This document shows positions 34,320-45,573 of a stretch of DNA of 64,000 nt, piece by piece. Every line of letters begins with the position of its first letter. Within the stretch, counting starts at the first letter, position 1. The stretch is from Chlorella sorokiniana (Eukaryota; Chlorophyta; Trebouxiophyceae; Chlorellales; Chlorellaceae). The position numbers and the translations under genes are program-made. Location: NCBI GenBank assembly GCA_025917655.1, contig CP084613.1, positions 4,628,501-4,692,500 on the forward strand. The letters are read 5' to 3'. The notes beneath the pieces were generated by a model. It saw only the letters and a list, made by a program, of their open reading frames with translations, was not told the origin of the DNA and made no database searches.

Positions 34320-37300
34320 GTGAACAAGTCTGTGGACAAGGCTTTCAGCAGCAACAAGCCGCAGGAGCCGGTGGAGCCTGCGTTTGTGACGGAGGCCAAG
34401 CTGCGCTGGAATGTGAGTGCGCGCAGCGGCGGCAAGCTCTGTCCTGGCTTGGCACATGCTTGCGTCGGGTGCGCTTTTATGAGAGCCGTCTGGTTGGAAT
34501 GATGCATGCACAAAAGACTGGTCTCGCCTCGCCCGCCTGCAGCTCACCACCAGCAAGCCCTCCACTTCGGCCGCGGAGGAGCAGCAGCGCCCAAAGCGCT
34601 CCGATCGCTACTCAAGCAAGGAGCTGGCCAGTAAGCAGCGGCTGGCAGAGTTGGTGGAGGCGCACAAGGCAGGGCAGCTTAAAGCGCCGGGGCAGCAGAG
34701 TGCGCGTCGGTGAGCCTTGTTGGATCTGCTGAGAGAGGCAGCTGCGTGCTGAAGCTTGAAGCCGTCAGGGGCTCGTGCAGCGAAAGCATGGATCCCATCC
34801 TAGCAGCATTCCAGCAGGCGGCGGCTGGCGAGGGGCAGCAGGGCTGGTCAGATGCGGCGGGGGGTTCGGAGGAGGCCGAGCAGGTGGCCAGCGGCAGCGC
34901 AGAGGAGGCGGAGGAGGAGGAAGACGGGGAGGAGGAGCAGGATGAGGAAGGTGCGCTGTCCCGTGTTGCTGCCGGCAGACCGGCTGCCTGCAGGGCTTTC
35001 CCAACGAGTTGCAAGCCGTGCAGCCAGTCCGCCCTTCGCCACACGCTGCGCCCGCCTGCACGGGCCCAATGTGTGGCTCCACGCCTGCCTGAAACTGCCA
35101 GTGCCGCTGGCGCTGCCTCTGCGCACGAGTGGACCCTGTTTCGCTGTTTCTAGCACCTCCCTGCAAGCTTAGGCCCTTCCCTGCAAACTGGGCTTTCAGC
35201 ATGCCTCATCTGTCACCGTCCAGCTGTCCACCCCATCCACCGCAGACAACACGTCAGACAGCGATTACGATGAGGAGGAGGACGTTGAGGAGCAGCGTCG
35301 CCGCCGCCGCGGGCGCGCCGCCTCCTCAGACTCCGAGCAGTCAGACCCAGACTACAACGCGGGCGCTCCTCGTGCGCCGCTGCTGCCCCCTGCTTGTGCG
35401 GCGTTCTCGCGCACCGTTCTCGTCTGGGCAGCCTGCACCTGGCTGCGCTGCCCCAGGCCAATGACGCCCCTGCTGCGCCCTGCTGTGTGCTGCTGCAGGG
35501 GCAAGCGGCGGCGTGAGCCCACTCCCCCTGGAGCGCGCCGCAGCGTGCGCATCAAGGTCAAGGGCATCGACTTTGGTGGGTGCCACTGTCTGCTGTTCTT
35601 CCCAGCTGTATCCCATCAGCAGCTGAAGCCCGACAGGCGGTCCACCTGCAGCCTTGTGCTGTGGTGGCTGGTGTTGCTGCTGGCTGCTTGTCCTGGCCCG
35701 ATTGGGTGCATGGTTCGTCTGCCGCTGTGCGGCCCGGATAATTTCTCATGCGGTTGCTCGCGCCACTGGCTGGTTTAATCTCGCCGCAGTTCATGAGGAG
35801 GAGGAAGATCTCGATCTGGAGGAAGCCCCCGCCGCGGCCTGCGCAGCTCCGGACCCGTCCCTGCCAGGAGCACCCCTCTGGCGGACGCAGCCGCGCCCGG
35901 GGCTCCCGCGCCGGCAGCGAGCAGCCTGGGGTCGCGGCTGCCGCGGCAGCAGCAGCTGCTGATGCCGCTGCCGCAGCAGCTGCCGCAGCAGCCGCCAAAG
36001 AGAGGGAAAAGTATGGGGGCCTGCCCAACCCGAAGGACATCCGCCGCGAGTACACGTGAGTGGAGTAGCGGAACTTAGCCGCGGGTGTCGTCTTGCGTCA
36101 CGCGGCAGATCTGCCTGCATGTTGCGCTGTGCTTTCCAGCGCTGCTGCGGGTGGTTGCCCCTTGGTGCCGCCACGGCCCGCCCTCACCCCCAACCCCTGT
36201 TTGCCTTACTTGGCCATCCTCTGCTGTGCAGGGATGAGGAGATGGCTGCAGACCTGCAGGAGGTGAAAGGGATGTGGGAGATGGCGGCCACCCTCGACTT
36301 CCTCAACCTCTTCAGGTGGGTTCGGGATGAGCCCGCCTCCCTTTCCATCTTTCCATTCAGGCGTGTGTGAAACAACAGTTCCCAGCTGCCCCAACTGCTT
36401 GCTTGTGCGCCATGCAGCCGCAGACATCTTGCTTGAAGCAGCAACACAGCCTGCGGCGTCTCACGCCCCACCCCCACCCACCTTCCGTGCAGGAAGCAGC
36501 TCAGCCTGAGCCGCTCGTTCGGCGCCGCGGAGCTGGAGCATGTGCTGTCCTTCAGCGACGGCAAGGACGGGCTGCTGGCCGACCTGCACATTGTGAGCTA
36601 GTGCCTGCTTTGCCTGCGTCTGTGGCGGGGGCAGGGATGGCTGGCGGGGCCCTACTTGGTGTGGAGCGCGCTGTCCTGCTGCGCTGCCTGAGAGATGGCT
36701 GGCCCTGCGCTGCCTGCCGGGGATGCAGCAAGCCTGTTGTCAAGTTTCAGGAACATGTCTTGAAGCGCCCCACCGTGCTACCCCCCGCCACAGGACATCA
36801 TGCGGGGCATCAGCCCCAAGCAGGAGGTGCCGCGCGACGCGTGGCAGGTGCACCTGGCCAACAAGATCAAGTACCACTGGCGCCCCTTGCTGAGTGAGCG
36901 GCTGCAGCTGTGACGCTGCGCTGCAGCCGGGCATCAGACCTCCATCCTATGATGCCGATGTTGCCTTGAGCCGTTCCGGTCCTGTGGTGCACTAGGCTGG
37001 GCCTTGTCGCAATGTGGACCGCTTGCACTGCTGGGTGCCTGCCCATGCAGCTCGCTTGCTTCCCAGCTCTGCTCTGCATCGCCCCCGCCGCTTCCGGGGG
37101 TCCATCTCTGTGTCTCACGCATTCTCTGCCCCTGTCGTCTCCCTCTGATTCCACCCAGGCGGCCTGCACTGCCCCTTCAAGCCGGACAAGTACTACGAGG
37201 CTTACCAGTACGCCCGCCTGCCCGCCCGCGACAGGTGAAGCATGTCGGTGTGCCTGTGCAATTGTGAGCTGTCCGGCTGGGGAGGGGGCGCTCACAGCTA

Positions 37301-40300
37301 AGAGCAAGTGGGCACCTGCCCTGCGTGCATGGCCTTTGCAGCGTGGCTGGAGCGCCGGTTGGCAGCGTGTTTACCTTCTTCTTCTGCTTCAGCCTTGCCA
37401 GCCTGCACGTTCTCTGCAAGATGCCCCTTTTGCTGAAGCCCTGCTGCTGCCTGCCCGACCCTGCACCCCCAGGGTGCGCGCCCTTCACTTCCTCTGCACC
37501 ATCCGCTGTGACCGCGAGGACATCCAGGTGGGGTGGTGCGGCAGGAGGGGCCCATGCACTGCGTGGCTTTCTCGCCGCCAGACCGCTGCATGCTACGCCA
37601 GGCTGCCCCCGCCGGCCGCCGCCCTTTTAGCAAGCTCCTGCGTCCCATCATCAAATGTTACCCGTCGCGACCCTGCGTTCTTGTGACGAGTGCAGTTCCG
37701 CGTGGCTGAGAGCTACATGCGGGAGTGGACAAAGGGAGAGGTGGCGCTGGTGCTGCAGGCGCAGGCGGAGGCTGTGCGCAGCGGCAAGGTGAGCTGCGCC
37801 ACGCGCTTCTTTTCTGCTGGCACACCTGCTGCCCAGCTCACGGCTGGGGAGTGATGGGTTGTGCTTGTTCGCAAGGAAACAACACAGTAACAGCTGCACC
37901 TGTGCTAGCGCAGTCTCCCAAGTATGGTGTGCAATCTGTGCTTCAGCCTCCGCGCGCAAAACCTGACCTGACCAGCCAACCTGCGCTTGCGCCCCACTGT
38001 CCTCCACACACAGCCCGAGGACGCACCCCAGGCCGACTTCTCGCCAGATGCCTTCCGGCGGCAGCCTAATGGGTTGGACGCAGCGGGGCGGCGCTACTAT
38101 GTTTTCAACTTCCTGCAGGCCAAGGGTGGGTGGGTGGGTGTGGGTGGGTGGGAGGGGGCGGCAGGATGGGGGTGAGGGCGGGGTCGGAGCGGCGGCTTGG
38201 GAATTGGGGCAGGAAGGGGGCATGCACCGGATGTCTCGCGCGCCTGTTCTGCTGCCACGGTTCTTAGGCAGCTCAGCTGCCATGTGTTGCCCTTTGCCCT
38301 GCCCTGCGCAGAGTTCCGCATGTACCGCGATACTCCCGCCAGCCTGTCGCCCCCGTGGCCAACGGCGGCTCCAGCGTGGATGTTGCTGCGCCACCGCTGC
38401 CGCCTGCCGCCGCCGTCAAGGCGGAGGCGGAGAATGGCGCCACAGCTGCAGCGGCCAACGGTGCAGAGATGGCGGCGGATCATGCCCCGCAGCCGCCTGC
38501 GACGGACCCCACCGCACTGCCCACCGTGGCGGTGGTACAGCTGCCGCAGGGCCTTGCAGCTGCACAGCCGCCAGCGCAGCAACCCGCGAGCAATGCGGGC
38601 AGCGACGACGAGGAGGGGTGGGAGGAGCGGCGGGCGCGGCTGCTGGGCTACCAGGTCCCGCCCGACCCCGAGCAGCTGGGCGGGTGGGAGCTGGTGGCCA
38701 CCACCCTGGAGGAGTTCCAGGTGAGTGCTGGGCTGTGTGTGATTGTGGGCTTGCCGCACGCCGTAATGCGTTGCGCCTGTGGGCTGCCGCTGCGACCCTC
38801 CTGCGCTGACGCGCCGCCTGGCAGGCTGCATCTGTCGGTTGCTGCGCCGCCGCGCACACTCTAGACTTCTCGCAGCGAGCTTCCCGCCCGTGCCCCTCCT
38901 CCCCGCAGGACTTTGCCAACCGCTTTGCCACAGGGGGCCAGCCGCAGGAGATGCAGTTCTCCCTCATCATCCGCCAGTATGTGAGCCGTTTGGGGGTGCT
39001 GGGCCTTTGGCATGCTGGGCCAACTCAGTGACGCCGCACAGGATGAAATACTGCAGCCATCTCTCTGCTCTGCCTCTGAGTCTCGGCAGCCCCTTCACTG
39101 CCAGCTGCCGGGCTGCCCCCGATTGACGGGTCAGCCTTCGCCACACAAACCCATCAACCCACCTCTGTGTTTCGGTTTGCAGGTCATCCCCGTCATCATG
39201 CAAATGCGGGAGGAGGAGGAGCGGAGGGCCAAGGCAGCGGAGCGCGTCCAACGCAAGCTGGGTGTGCAGCTCGCAGAGGCTGCCGCCGCCGCCGCCGCCG
39301 TGGCAGCCCCCGCCTCTGGCAGCGGCGGGAGTGGAGCGGTGGCGGGGGCAGTGCGCGGCGGCGGCGGCGCTGCGGGCCCCGGCTGGATGGCGGGCGTGAG
39401 CCGGGCGGCAGGTGCGTGCAGTTGCTTCTCGGCGGCCTTTGGGGAACTTGCTGCAGGGTTGCACGTGTGGGTCCCGGCCTGCTGCCTGCTGATCTGCTGT
39501 TGGCAGCACCGCATCCCATGCCGCGCTGCCAGCTCCCCACAGGCCTTCCCTTGCAGCCCTGCTGTGCCCTTCACCCCCTGTCCCCCTGAACCCACACCCG
39601 CCCACCCACCTCTCCCGCACGCACAGATCTCGGCGCGCCCGCCAGCGCGTCAACTATGCCTTCAACGACTACGACGAGACCCTGCGCAGCGGTGGGTGGG
39701 TGGCTGTGCGTACGTGCGTGTGTGATGTGGTGTAATGTGTGTGGGTGTGGGAGTGTGGAGGGTCGGCGGTCGTGGCGTGGCCTGGCTCCTGCATCGTCTG
39801 TTTCGCTGAAACTCCTCGCTTTGTTGTCGCTCTCCTTCCCCTCGCAGCCATTCGGCAGACGCAGCGCGGCGATGACGAATCAGACGATGAGGCGGGGGGC
39901 CGGCGACGTCGCAGAGTGAGGGCAACCGATTGTTTTGTGCTGCCGCTGGGCCTGCGCTTGTCGGTGAGGTGCGTCCTGCATCGCTTTACGCCTTTGCTTG
40001 TTGCCCCCCATGCAGCGCGTGCCACCCCCACCGGAGACCCGGTGGAGGCTGCGCGCGGTGGCCTGCGCAGGGGGCGTTCCGCCGCAGCCATCAAGGAGTG
40101 AGCGCCCTTGTGCTGCTCACAAATTACCGCCGGCTGGGCATTGCCGCTGCCGCTGCTCCTGGCAGCCCCACAGCAGGCACCTGCTTGCTGGGGGGTCCCG
40201 CCTCAAGCCCTGTACAGGCCCAGCATGATGCATGCCCGCCTGCACGCCCCCACCCCCCACCCCCCAGGGACGTGGTCGAGGTGAACCAGTTTCTGGACGA

Positions 40301-40768
40301 GCGGCAGCTCCGCGCCGCCGCCGCCCACCGCAGCTCCCGCGCCAGCTCGCGCGCTGGCAGCCGCGCGGCATCTGGAATCGACTTGGCCCAGCCGCAGGAT
40401 CAGTCTGGCGGTGGCGGAGATGAGGCGGATGAGCAGGGAGATGCAATGCTGGCCAACGGCGGCAGCGGCCAGAACGGGGTGGCGGCTGCGCCGGGTGCCG
40501 CGGCCGGGCAGCGCAGCAGCGGCGGGCGCAAGAAGCAGGTTGTGGCTCGCTACCAGGAGGTGCGGCAGGGCTGATGGGCTGGACACTGGCAATGGTGCTG
40601 GGTCTACCGCACCGCAAGCTGCCTGTTTGACTGGTGGTGCCATCACCTGGCCTGTTGCTGGCTCTGCAGGAGGAGGAGGACGAGGAGGAGGAGGAGGAGG
40701 AGGAGAGCGAGCCAGATGCCGGGGCCGACGCAATGTCGGAGGATGAGTACGTGCCTGGCAGCCGATGA
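34320..40768 (+). CDS. DDT-domain chromatin protein (DDR4-like)
   Basis: DDT proteins act as partners of ISWI chromatin remodellers. The first clear exon starts at 34320 after a CTACAG acceptor (VNKSVDKAFSSNKPQEPVEP), so the true start lies upstream. The N-terminal third is acidic and basic low complexity (Ser/Asp/Glu tracts, RRRRRGRAAS, and a poly-Ala helix before KEREKYGGLPNPKDIRREYT). The DDT core spans six exons at about 36232-37800: MWEMAATLDFLNLFR, QLSLSRSFGAAELEHVLSF, GKDGLLADLHIDIMRGISP, WQVHLANKIKYHWRPLLS, RVRALHFLCTIRCDREDIQ. The next part, GLDAAGRRYYVFNFLQAK then FRMYRDTP near 38080-38340, is the GRxY-type motif that follows DDT in the plant DDR group. The C-terminus has RSRRARQRVNYAFNDYDETL near 39640 and a long Glu/Asp run before SEDEYVPGSR at 40768. 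Gene size and the acidic tail are larger than in the plant relatives I know. Confidence 0.75.
38124..38178 (+). repeat. G-run tract in a DDT-gene intron
   Basis: Repeated GGGT runs start right at the splice donor after the FNFLQAK exon. They lie on the sense strand and fit the G-quadruplex rule. Confidence 0.5.
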
Positions 40769-41009
40769 GCCGCTCCGCCGCGGGGCCGCCCCTTGCTCTC
40801 ACCTCTCGCCCCTCTTTTGTTGCCTCTTACTGATCTACCCATACACCACCTCTACATGCAACAAGTCACTGCTCGCCGCTGAGCAGCGCCGCCTGTTTTT
40901 TGTTCGCGTGATATGCTGCAGGCCAGGCCCCGCTGCCTGCACCCTTCCTTGCCACTGCCAGCCACTGCCATCCCAGGGCAGCCTGTTGCCCAATTGATAT
41001 CACACCAGT

Positions 41010-41014
41010 TGTAA
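41010..41014 (+). terminator. TGTAA poly(A) signal of the DDT gene
   Basis: TGTAA lies about 240 bases past the stop at 40768. Confidence 0.5.
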
Positions 41015-41102
41015 ACGTAGACCTCCCATCTGAAGACGTGCAAGGCATATGCCTTGCATGCTGCTGCTTGGTGGAGGCCAATGACACACAAATCTCCTAT
41101 TG

Positions 41103-41107
41103 TTACA
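41103..41107 (-). terminator. TGTAA poly(A) signal of the 41-45 kb gene
   Basis: TTACA on the plus strand lies about 340 bases past the minus-strand stop at 41450. Confidence 0.45.
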
Positions 41108-41449
41108 AGATCGGCTGAAAGCAGACGGGACTGAATTGTGCACTTCACATCATAGTGCAAGTCAACACACGGAATCGGCTCGGCAGTTTGCAGGAAAGGC
41201 GGGGCAGGTGTGCCAGCGCTGTGCAACAGCGGCAGCTGGACAAGGTGGCAAGGCAAGTTGAAGCAGAGCAACAGTTGGGGGCTTCATCCATCTCAAGCTG
41301 GCAAGGGGAAAACTGGGCGGAGCGCTGCAGTACAAAATTGAGGCTGGCGTGGGGCAGGAGAAGAAAGGGACATGCAGGAGAGCATATGGCGGCATCGAAG
41401 CGGCGGGCCGCCAAAACAAGGAGCAGCGGCTTCATTGCTAGCAAGGGTC

Positions 41450-44400
41450 TCAGATGGCGGAGCTGCGCAGCATGCGCTCCACCTCGTCCTGAGCCTCGGC
41501 CTGCGGGGAAGAGCAGAGGCAGTGGCACGGGTGCTCAGCTGGCAGCCAAGAAGTGCAAGAACCACACTCTGCTCCTGCCCTGCCCCAGGGCCCTGCACAG
41601 GCGGCGAAGCTCACCTGTATCTGCCACTCCTCCTGCAGCGCCTCGATCTCGCTGAGCCGCGCAATCTGCTGCTCGATGCCTGTGTGTGCCAAGGGGGCGC
41701 GAGCAGGCAAACGCGTGTGGGGCAGGCCAGCATGGCGTGGCACAGGGGGATGCAGGCAAGGAGCAAACTCGTGCTGCACTGTGCCTCCAAGCGGGAGGTG
41801 CATGCGCGGGCGCCGTCGAGAGCTGTGAGCTACCTGAGCCGAGCAAGGCATGGCAATTCTAGCTTGGCAGCAGCGCAGCAGGGCAGCAGCACCCGCTCAC
41901 CCAGCACCTCCGCCGCGGGCAGGTCGGCGTCCATCTCCACCTCTATTTCAATCATGGCGATGACCCGCGCGTAGCTGTCCACCAGCTCTATGCGCTTCTG
42001 TGGTGAGCGGACAGGGAGAGGGGAGGAAGTGCGCGTTTGGGGGAGGGACATGCCCGCCTGCATGTGCTGCGAAGAGAGGCTGGACTGGCCAGCGACGACT
42101 GCGTGCCGAGTTCAAGAAGAGGCTGGTATTTTGACCAGGTGAGGCTGCCAGGGTTGCATGCGCCACAGCAGCTGCCAGCAGCCGACCTGCAACCGCTGCT
42201 CAATGCCCGCCCGCGCCTCCACCACGCGCTCCAGCCGCGCCGCGTACGCGCCCTCGCCCCCACCGCCGCCATCTTGCTCTGCAGCTGCCACAACCTGCAT
42301 TGGCGGCGGGGCGGAAACGCTGGGAAATTTGAGCTACGGCGTGGTGGGCAAAGGGGTGTGATCTGAAGTGCAGCGTCACTTACAGGCATGCATCTCAGTT
42401 CCAGGCAAAATAATCTCTTGACAATGCGACTACACGGGCCCACCTGGCCAACATCAAGACGTCCTCCACACTGCCATCCACCAGCTCGTTGATGCGTGCC
42501 TCCAACTCGGTGTGCTGGAGAGTGATGGAAGAAAACACATGGGTGGGTGGGAGGGTTAATGAGTGGATAGAAGAAAGACAGGTGCGTGGGTGAGGGGTGG
42601 ACGAATGAGCTGGGAAGCAGGAAGACAAGCAGGAGAGTCAGGACGGTCATGGAGACTGGCAGGCAGCGCATGCGACTCCGTTGCCCATTGTCGGCGCAGG
42701 TGCCAGATGAAGGCGCAGGGGGCCCCACCTGCGCCAGCAGTTTCTGCCGCGTGGCCTGCACCTCAAGCATCCGCTCGGGCAGCTGCTTCAGGCGCGGCAG
42801 CAGCAGTGAATTGCCCGCTACGCCTGTGGCAAGGGTGGCGGCCACGGCCCCCGCCGCTATGAAGGGCAGCGCTGGATCAATCAGCGTGGTGGCGGCGTCG
42901 CCCGCCGTCAGCACAACCGCTGCTGGCACCGCCCAGCTGGGCAGGCCAGCGCCAGCTCCGGGGCCAGGCGCCCGCAGCAGCGCGCTTTCTGTGCGGGTGG
43001 TGTGGTTGCTAAGCGACAGCGCCTCGCCTGCAGCGGTGCCGTGATGAAAGGGGCAGGTTTGGCAGGCAAGCTGGCGCTGCCCGCTGACTGAGGTTTGCAT
43101 TTGGCTCCCTCTGCTGGAAGAGCAGCGTAACGCCCCACCCAACCGCCACCAACCGGCATCCTACCTGGCTTGGTGCCGTGTGGCGCAGCGCCCAGCAAGC
43201 GCCGCTGTGCTAACGGCGAGCGTTGCTGCGGCGCGCAAACTAGGGTCACGCGGTCGCCTGCTTTGGCGGGCACGTCCGCAGTTGCTGTGCCCACCCTGCA
43301 CAGGACAGGTAGGGGAGAGCAAGGCATGCGCGGGCCATGGGCGGGATGTCCACGGGGCAAAATGAAAGAGGCACCTTGCCAATCCTACCGACAGCCTGCG
43401 AGGTGGCACAGGCGGGGTCGAACCCGCTGCCGCAGCTGCCTCATCCCCACCCCCTCAGGCCGCTCCCACCTGAAGGTGCGCTGCTGCCCCGAGGGCGCCT
43501 CCACCAGCAGCGTGTGCACGGCGCCCACGGCCGGCCGCCGCAGCAGGCCCACGCGCCGCGCCGCCGCCAGCACCCAGTTCTGGTCTGCAGGGAGGGGAGG
43601 GGAGGCGGGAGGGCACGCCTGCGGTAGTGACGCTGCTGTACGGGCTGGACTGAGGCTGCACATGGGCCCTGGCACGTGCAAGAGTGACGTACGCCCAGTG
43701 AAGGAGCTGTTGCCGCGTGCAGAGCGGCGTGTGTGGGGGCTGCTCGTTCCGGCAGCTCTCACCCGTCACAAGGGACTCGGACGTGGAGGAGGCCACGCGG
43801 CCCGAGAAAAGCTCGTACTCGTAGCTGGCGGAGCATAAGGGCGGGGAGCGTGGGTGCACAGCGTAAAGAAATGGGGAGCCGCATGGCGGCGCAGACCGGC
43901 GTGCTGGCAGGTGCCCAGCGCCAGCGATTGACGTGGCAGCACAGACGGAGCGCATGTGCTCACCGGCTGAAAGAGTCGGCCACCGTCTTGACGCCCTCCT
44001 GCGGCTGTACCACCGCAAGCGGCTTGGAGCTGCAGCGGGCAGGGGGCGGGCGTCAGGGGGCAGCAACTGAGCTCAGGCAGGCTGCTGGGCAGGCAGACGG
44101 CCAGCAGGCAGGCAGGAAGCAGGAGACGGGCAGCCAACGACAGACGAGCCCAGCATGCGGGCAATGATGCACCACGACCCCCCCCCCCCGGCCCCACCCA
44201 CACAAACCCCACCGTTCACCACCACCACCGCTCGCACCTGTCCTGCGGGCAGCCCACAACGTGACCGAAGCAGACGTCCTCGGTGGAAGCGAGGCCGCGG
44301 CTGCGAACCGAGTTGATGAGGGATATGGCTTCTCGTGTCATCAGCGAGCGGCTGAGCCCCACCACCAGGGCCGCTGCTGTCTGGATGCTGGCGGCAGGCC

Positions 44401-44902
44401 AGGCCAGGGCGCGGGCGCTGCCGCCCGCGTCGCAATCCAGTGAGGAGGAGAGGAGGGAGGCGCGGGCGCCACCGGCCGCCGCCACCGCGCTCATCGCCCT
44501 GAAGATGGAGAGCGCCAGGGCGTCGTTGCCGCGGTCCAGGCAGGCCAGCAGCAGCTCGCGGCACTGCACCTCCGTGAGCAGCGGCAGCGGCGCTGCTGGC
44601 ACCGTGGGGCTGCTGCTGTCGGGGCCGGCAGCCAGCTCAACGCACAGCACATCCAGTGCCTCATTGGCGTCCCCGGCTGCGGTGACCTTGCGCAGCGCTG
44701 TGGTGCTGATCCAAGCCTGCGGCTGCTGGGTGGCAGGATCGGCTGAAGCAGCTGCTGCAGCATGCGCCGCCGCAGAGTCGGTGCCTGCCTGAGAGCGTTC
44801 CGTGCGCTCAGCCGCTGCACAGCGCCGCTGCCTGCCGCCGCCGCGCCCCGTCGGGCATGCCGCTGCCGGCTGTGCGGTGCTGGGGGAGAACTTCAGGCGC
44901 AT
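41450..44902 (-). CDS. Unrecognised protein with helical repeats, membrane segment and coiled coils
   Basis: I do not recognise this family. Exon 1 (from 44902) starts MRLKFSPSTAQPAAACPTGR and could be organelle-targeting. It contains PPR/TPR-like helices: ISTTALRKVTAAGDANEALD, ECRELLLACLDRGNDALAL-type sequence near 44530, and ALVVGLSRSLMTREAISLIN. Next come SSKPLAVVQPQEGVKTVADS (44030), YEYELFSGRVASSTSESLVT (43820), RRPAVGAVHTLLVEAPSGQQ (43540) and VGTATADVPAKAGDRVTLVC (43290), which look like a beta-rich domain. A hydrophobic stretch with AAVVLTAGDAATTLIDPALP and FIAAGAVAATLATGVAG lies near 42830-42940. The C-terminal third is coiled coil: LPERMLEVQATRQKLLAQ, HTELEARINELVDGSVEDVL, KRIELVDSYARVIAMIEIEV, GIEQQIARLSEIEALQEEWQ, ending ERMLRSSAI at 41450. 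An organellar membrane protein is a reasonable inference. Confidence 0.65.
44178..44189. repeat. Poly(C) run
   Basis: A run of 12 C lies in the first intron of the 41-45 kb gene. Confidence 0.7.
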
Positions 44903-45573
44903 AACATGCTGTAGATGCGCCAGGGAAGCACCGAACAGCCGGAAATGGGACTGGGCCGGCAGACAACGCCGAGACAGTCCCCAGCGGCATTTCAGACAGC
45001 AGCGGGCTGCAATTAAATGCCAATAGCGATCAAGATTGCGGTAGAGCTGGATAACGTGCGCTAGACTAGGGAGGGTGCACTGCTTGAATGGGCAGGGGCT
45101 TTCGGAGGGCTGCTATCAGGAGCGGTTCCCAGCACACGATTGTGTTCGGGAGTGCTACACACACTTGTTAAGTGCGGCCTGGCGTCCCCATCAGGGCGCC
45201 CCATCACAATGAGCTGGCGGATGGCAAAAGCCGCGCATCGAGGGACCTTGAGGGCTTAAATCTGTACCTCGGACTTTGACGATGCATGCGTCGACAAGGG
45301 CAATGAGCCAATTGACTGCTTTGCCCGGGCCGTGGCGGCGCTTGTATAGAGCCTGACGCCCGCCTGACTACTCTCCTTTCCACGAAAGGCCTACAATACA
45401 TAATTGTTGCAAATCCGCATGTGATATCAGCAGGAGGGCGAGGCTGGCCTGCCCAGCAACGAGAAGCCCTGTGCGGGTGTCAGTTGATGCCAGCAAACAT
45501 CCTTCGCTTGCTTGCGCAAGCCTGCTTGACAGCATGTGGAAGCAAGTAACATGTATGGAGATGAAATGTGGTG
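44903..45573. other. Spacer between two minus-strand genes
   Basis: This spacer holds the promoter of the gene ending at 41450 and the 3' UTR of the one ending at 45574. The 45000-45450 part is AT-richer. No TGTAA on the minus strand and no gene were found. Confidence 0.4.

Larger units (their letters stand above)
40769..41449. other. Convergent 3' spacer
   Basis: No gene is supported. The plus-strand signal TGTAA is at 41010-41014 and the minus-strand one at 41103-41107, so the two 3' UTRs stop about 90 bases apart. Confidence 0.5.
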
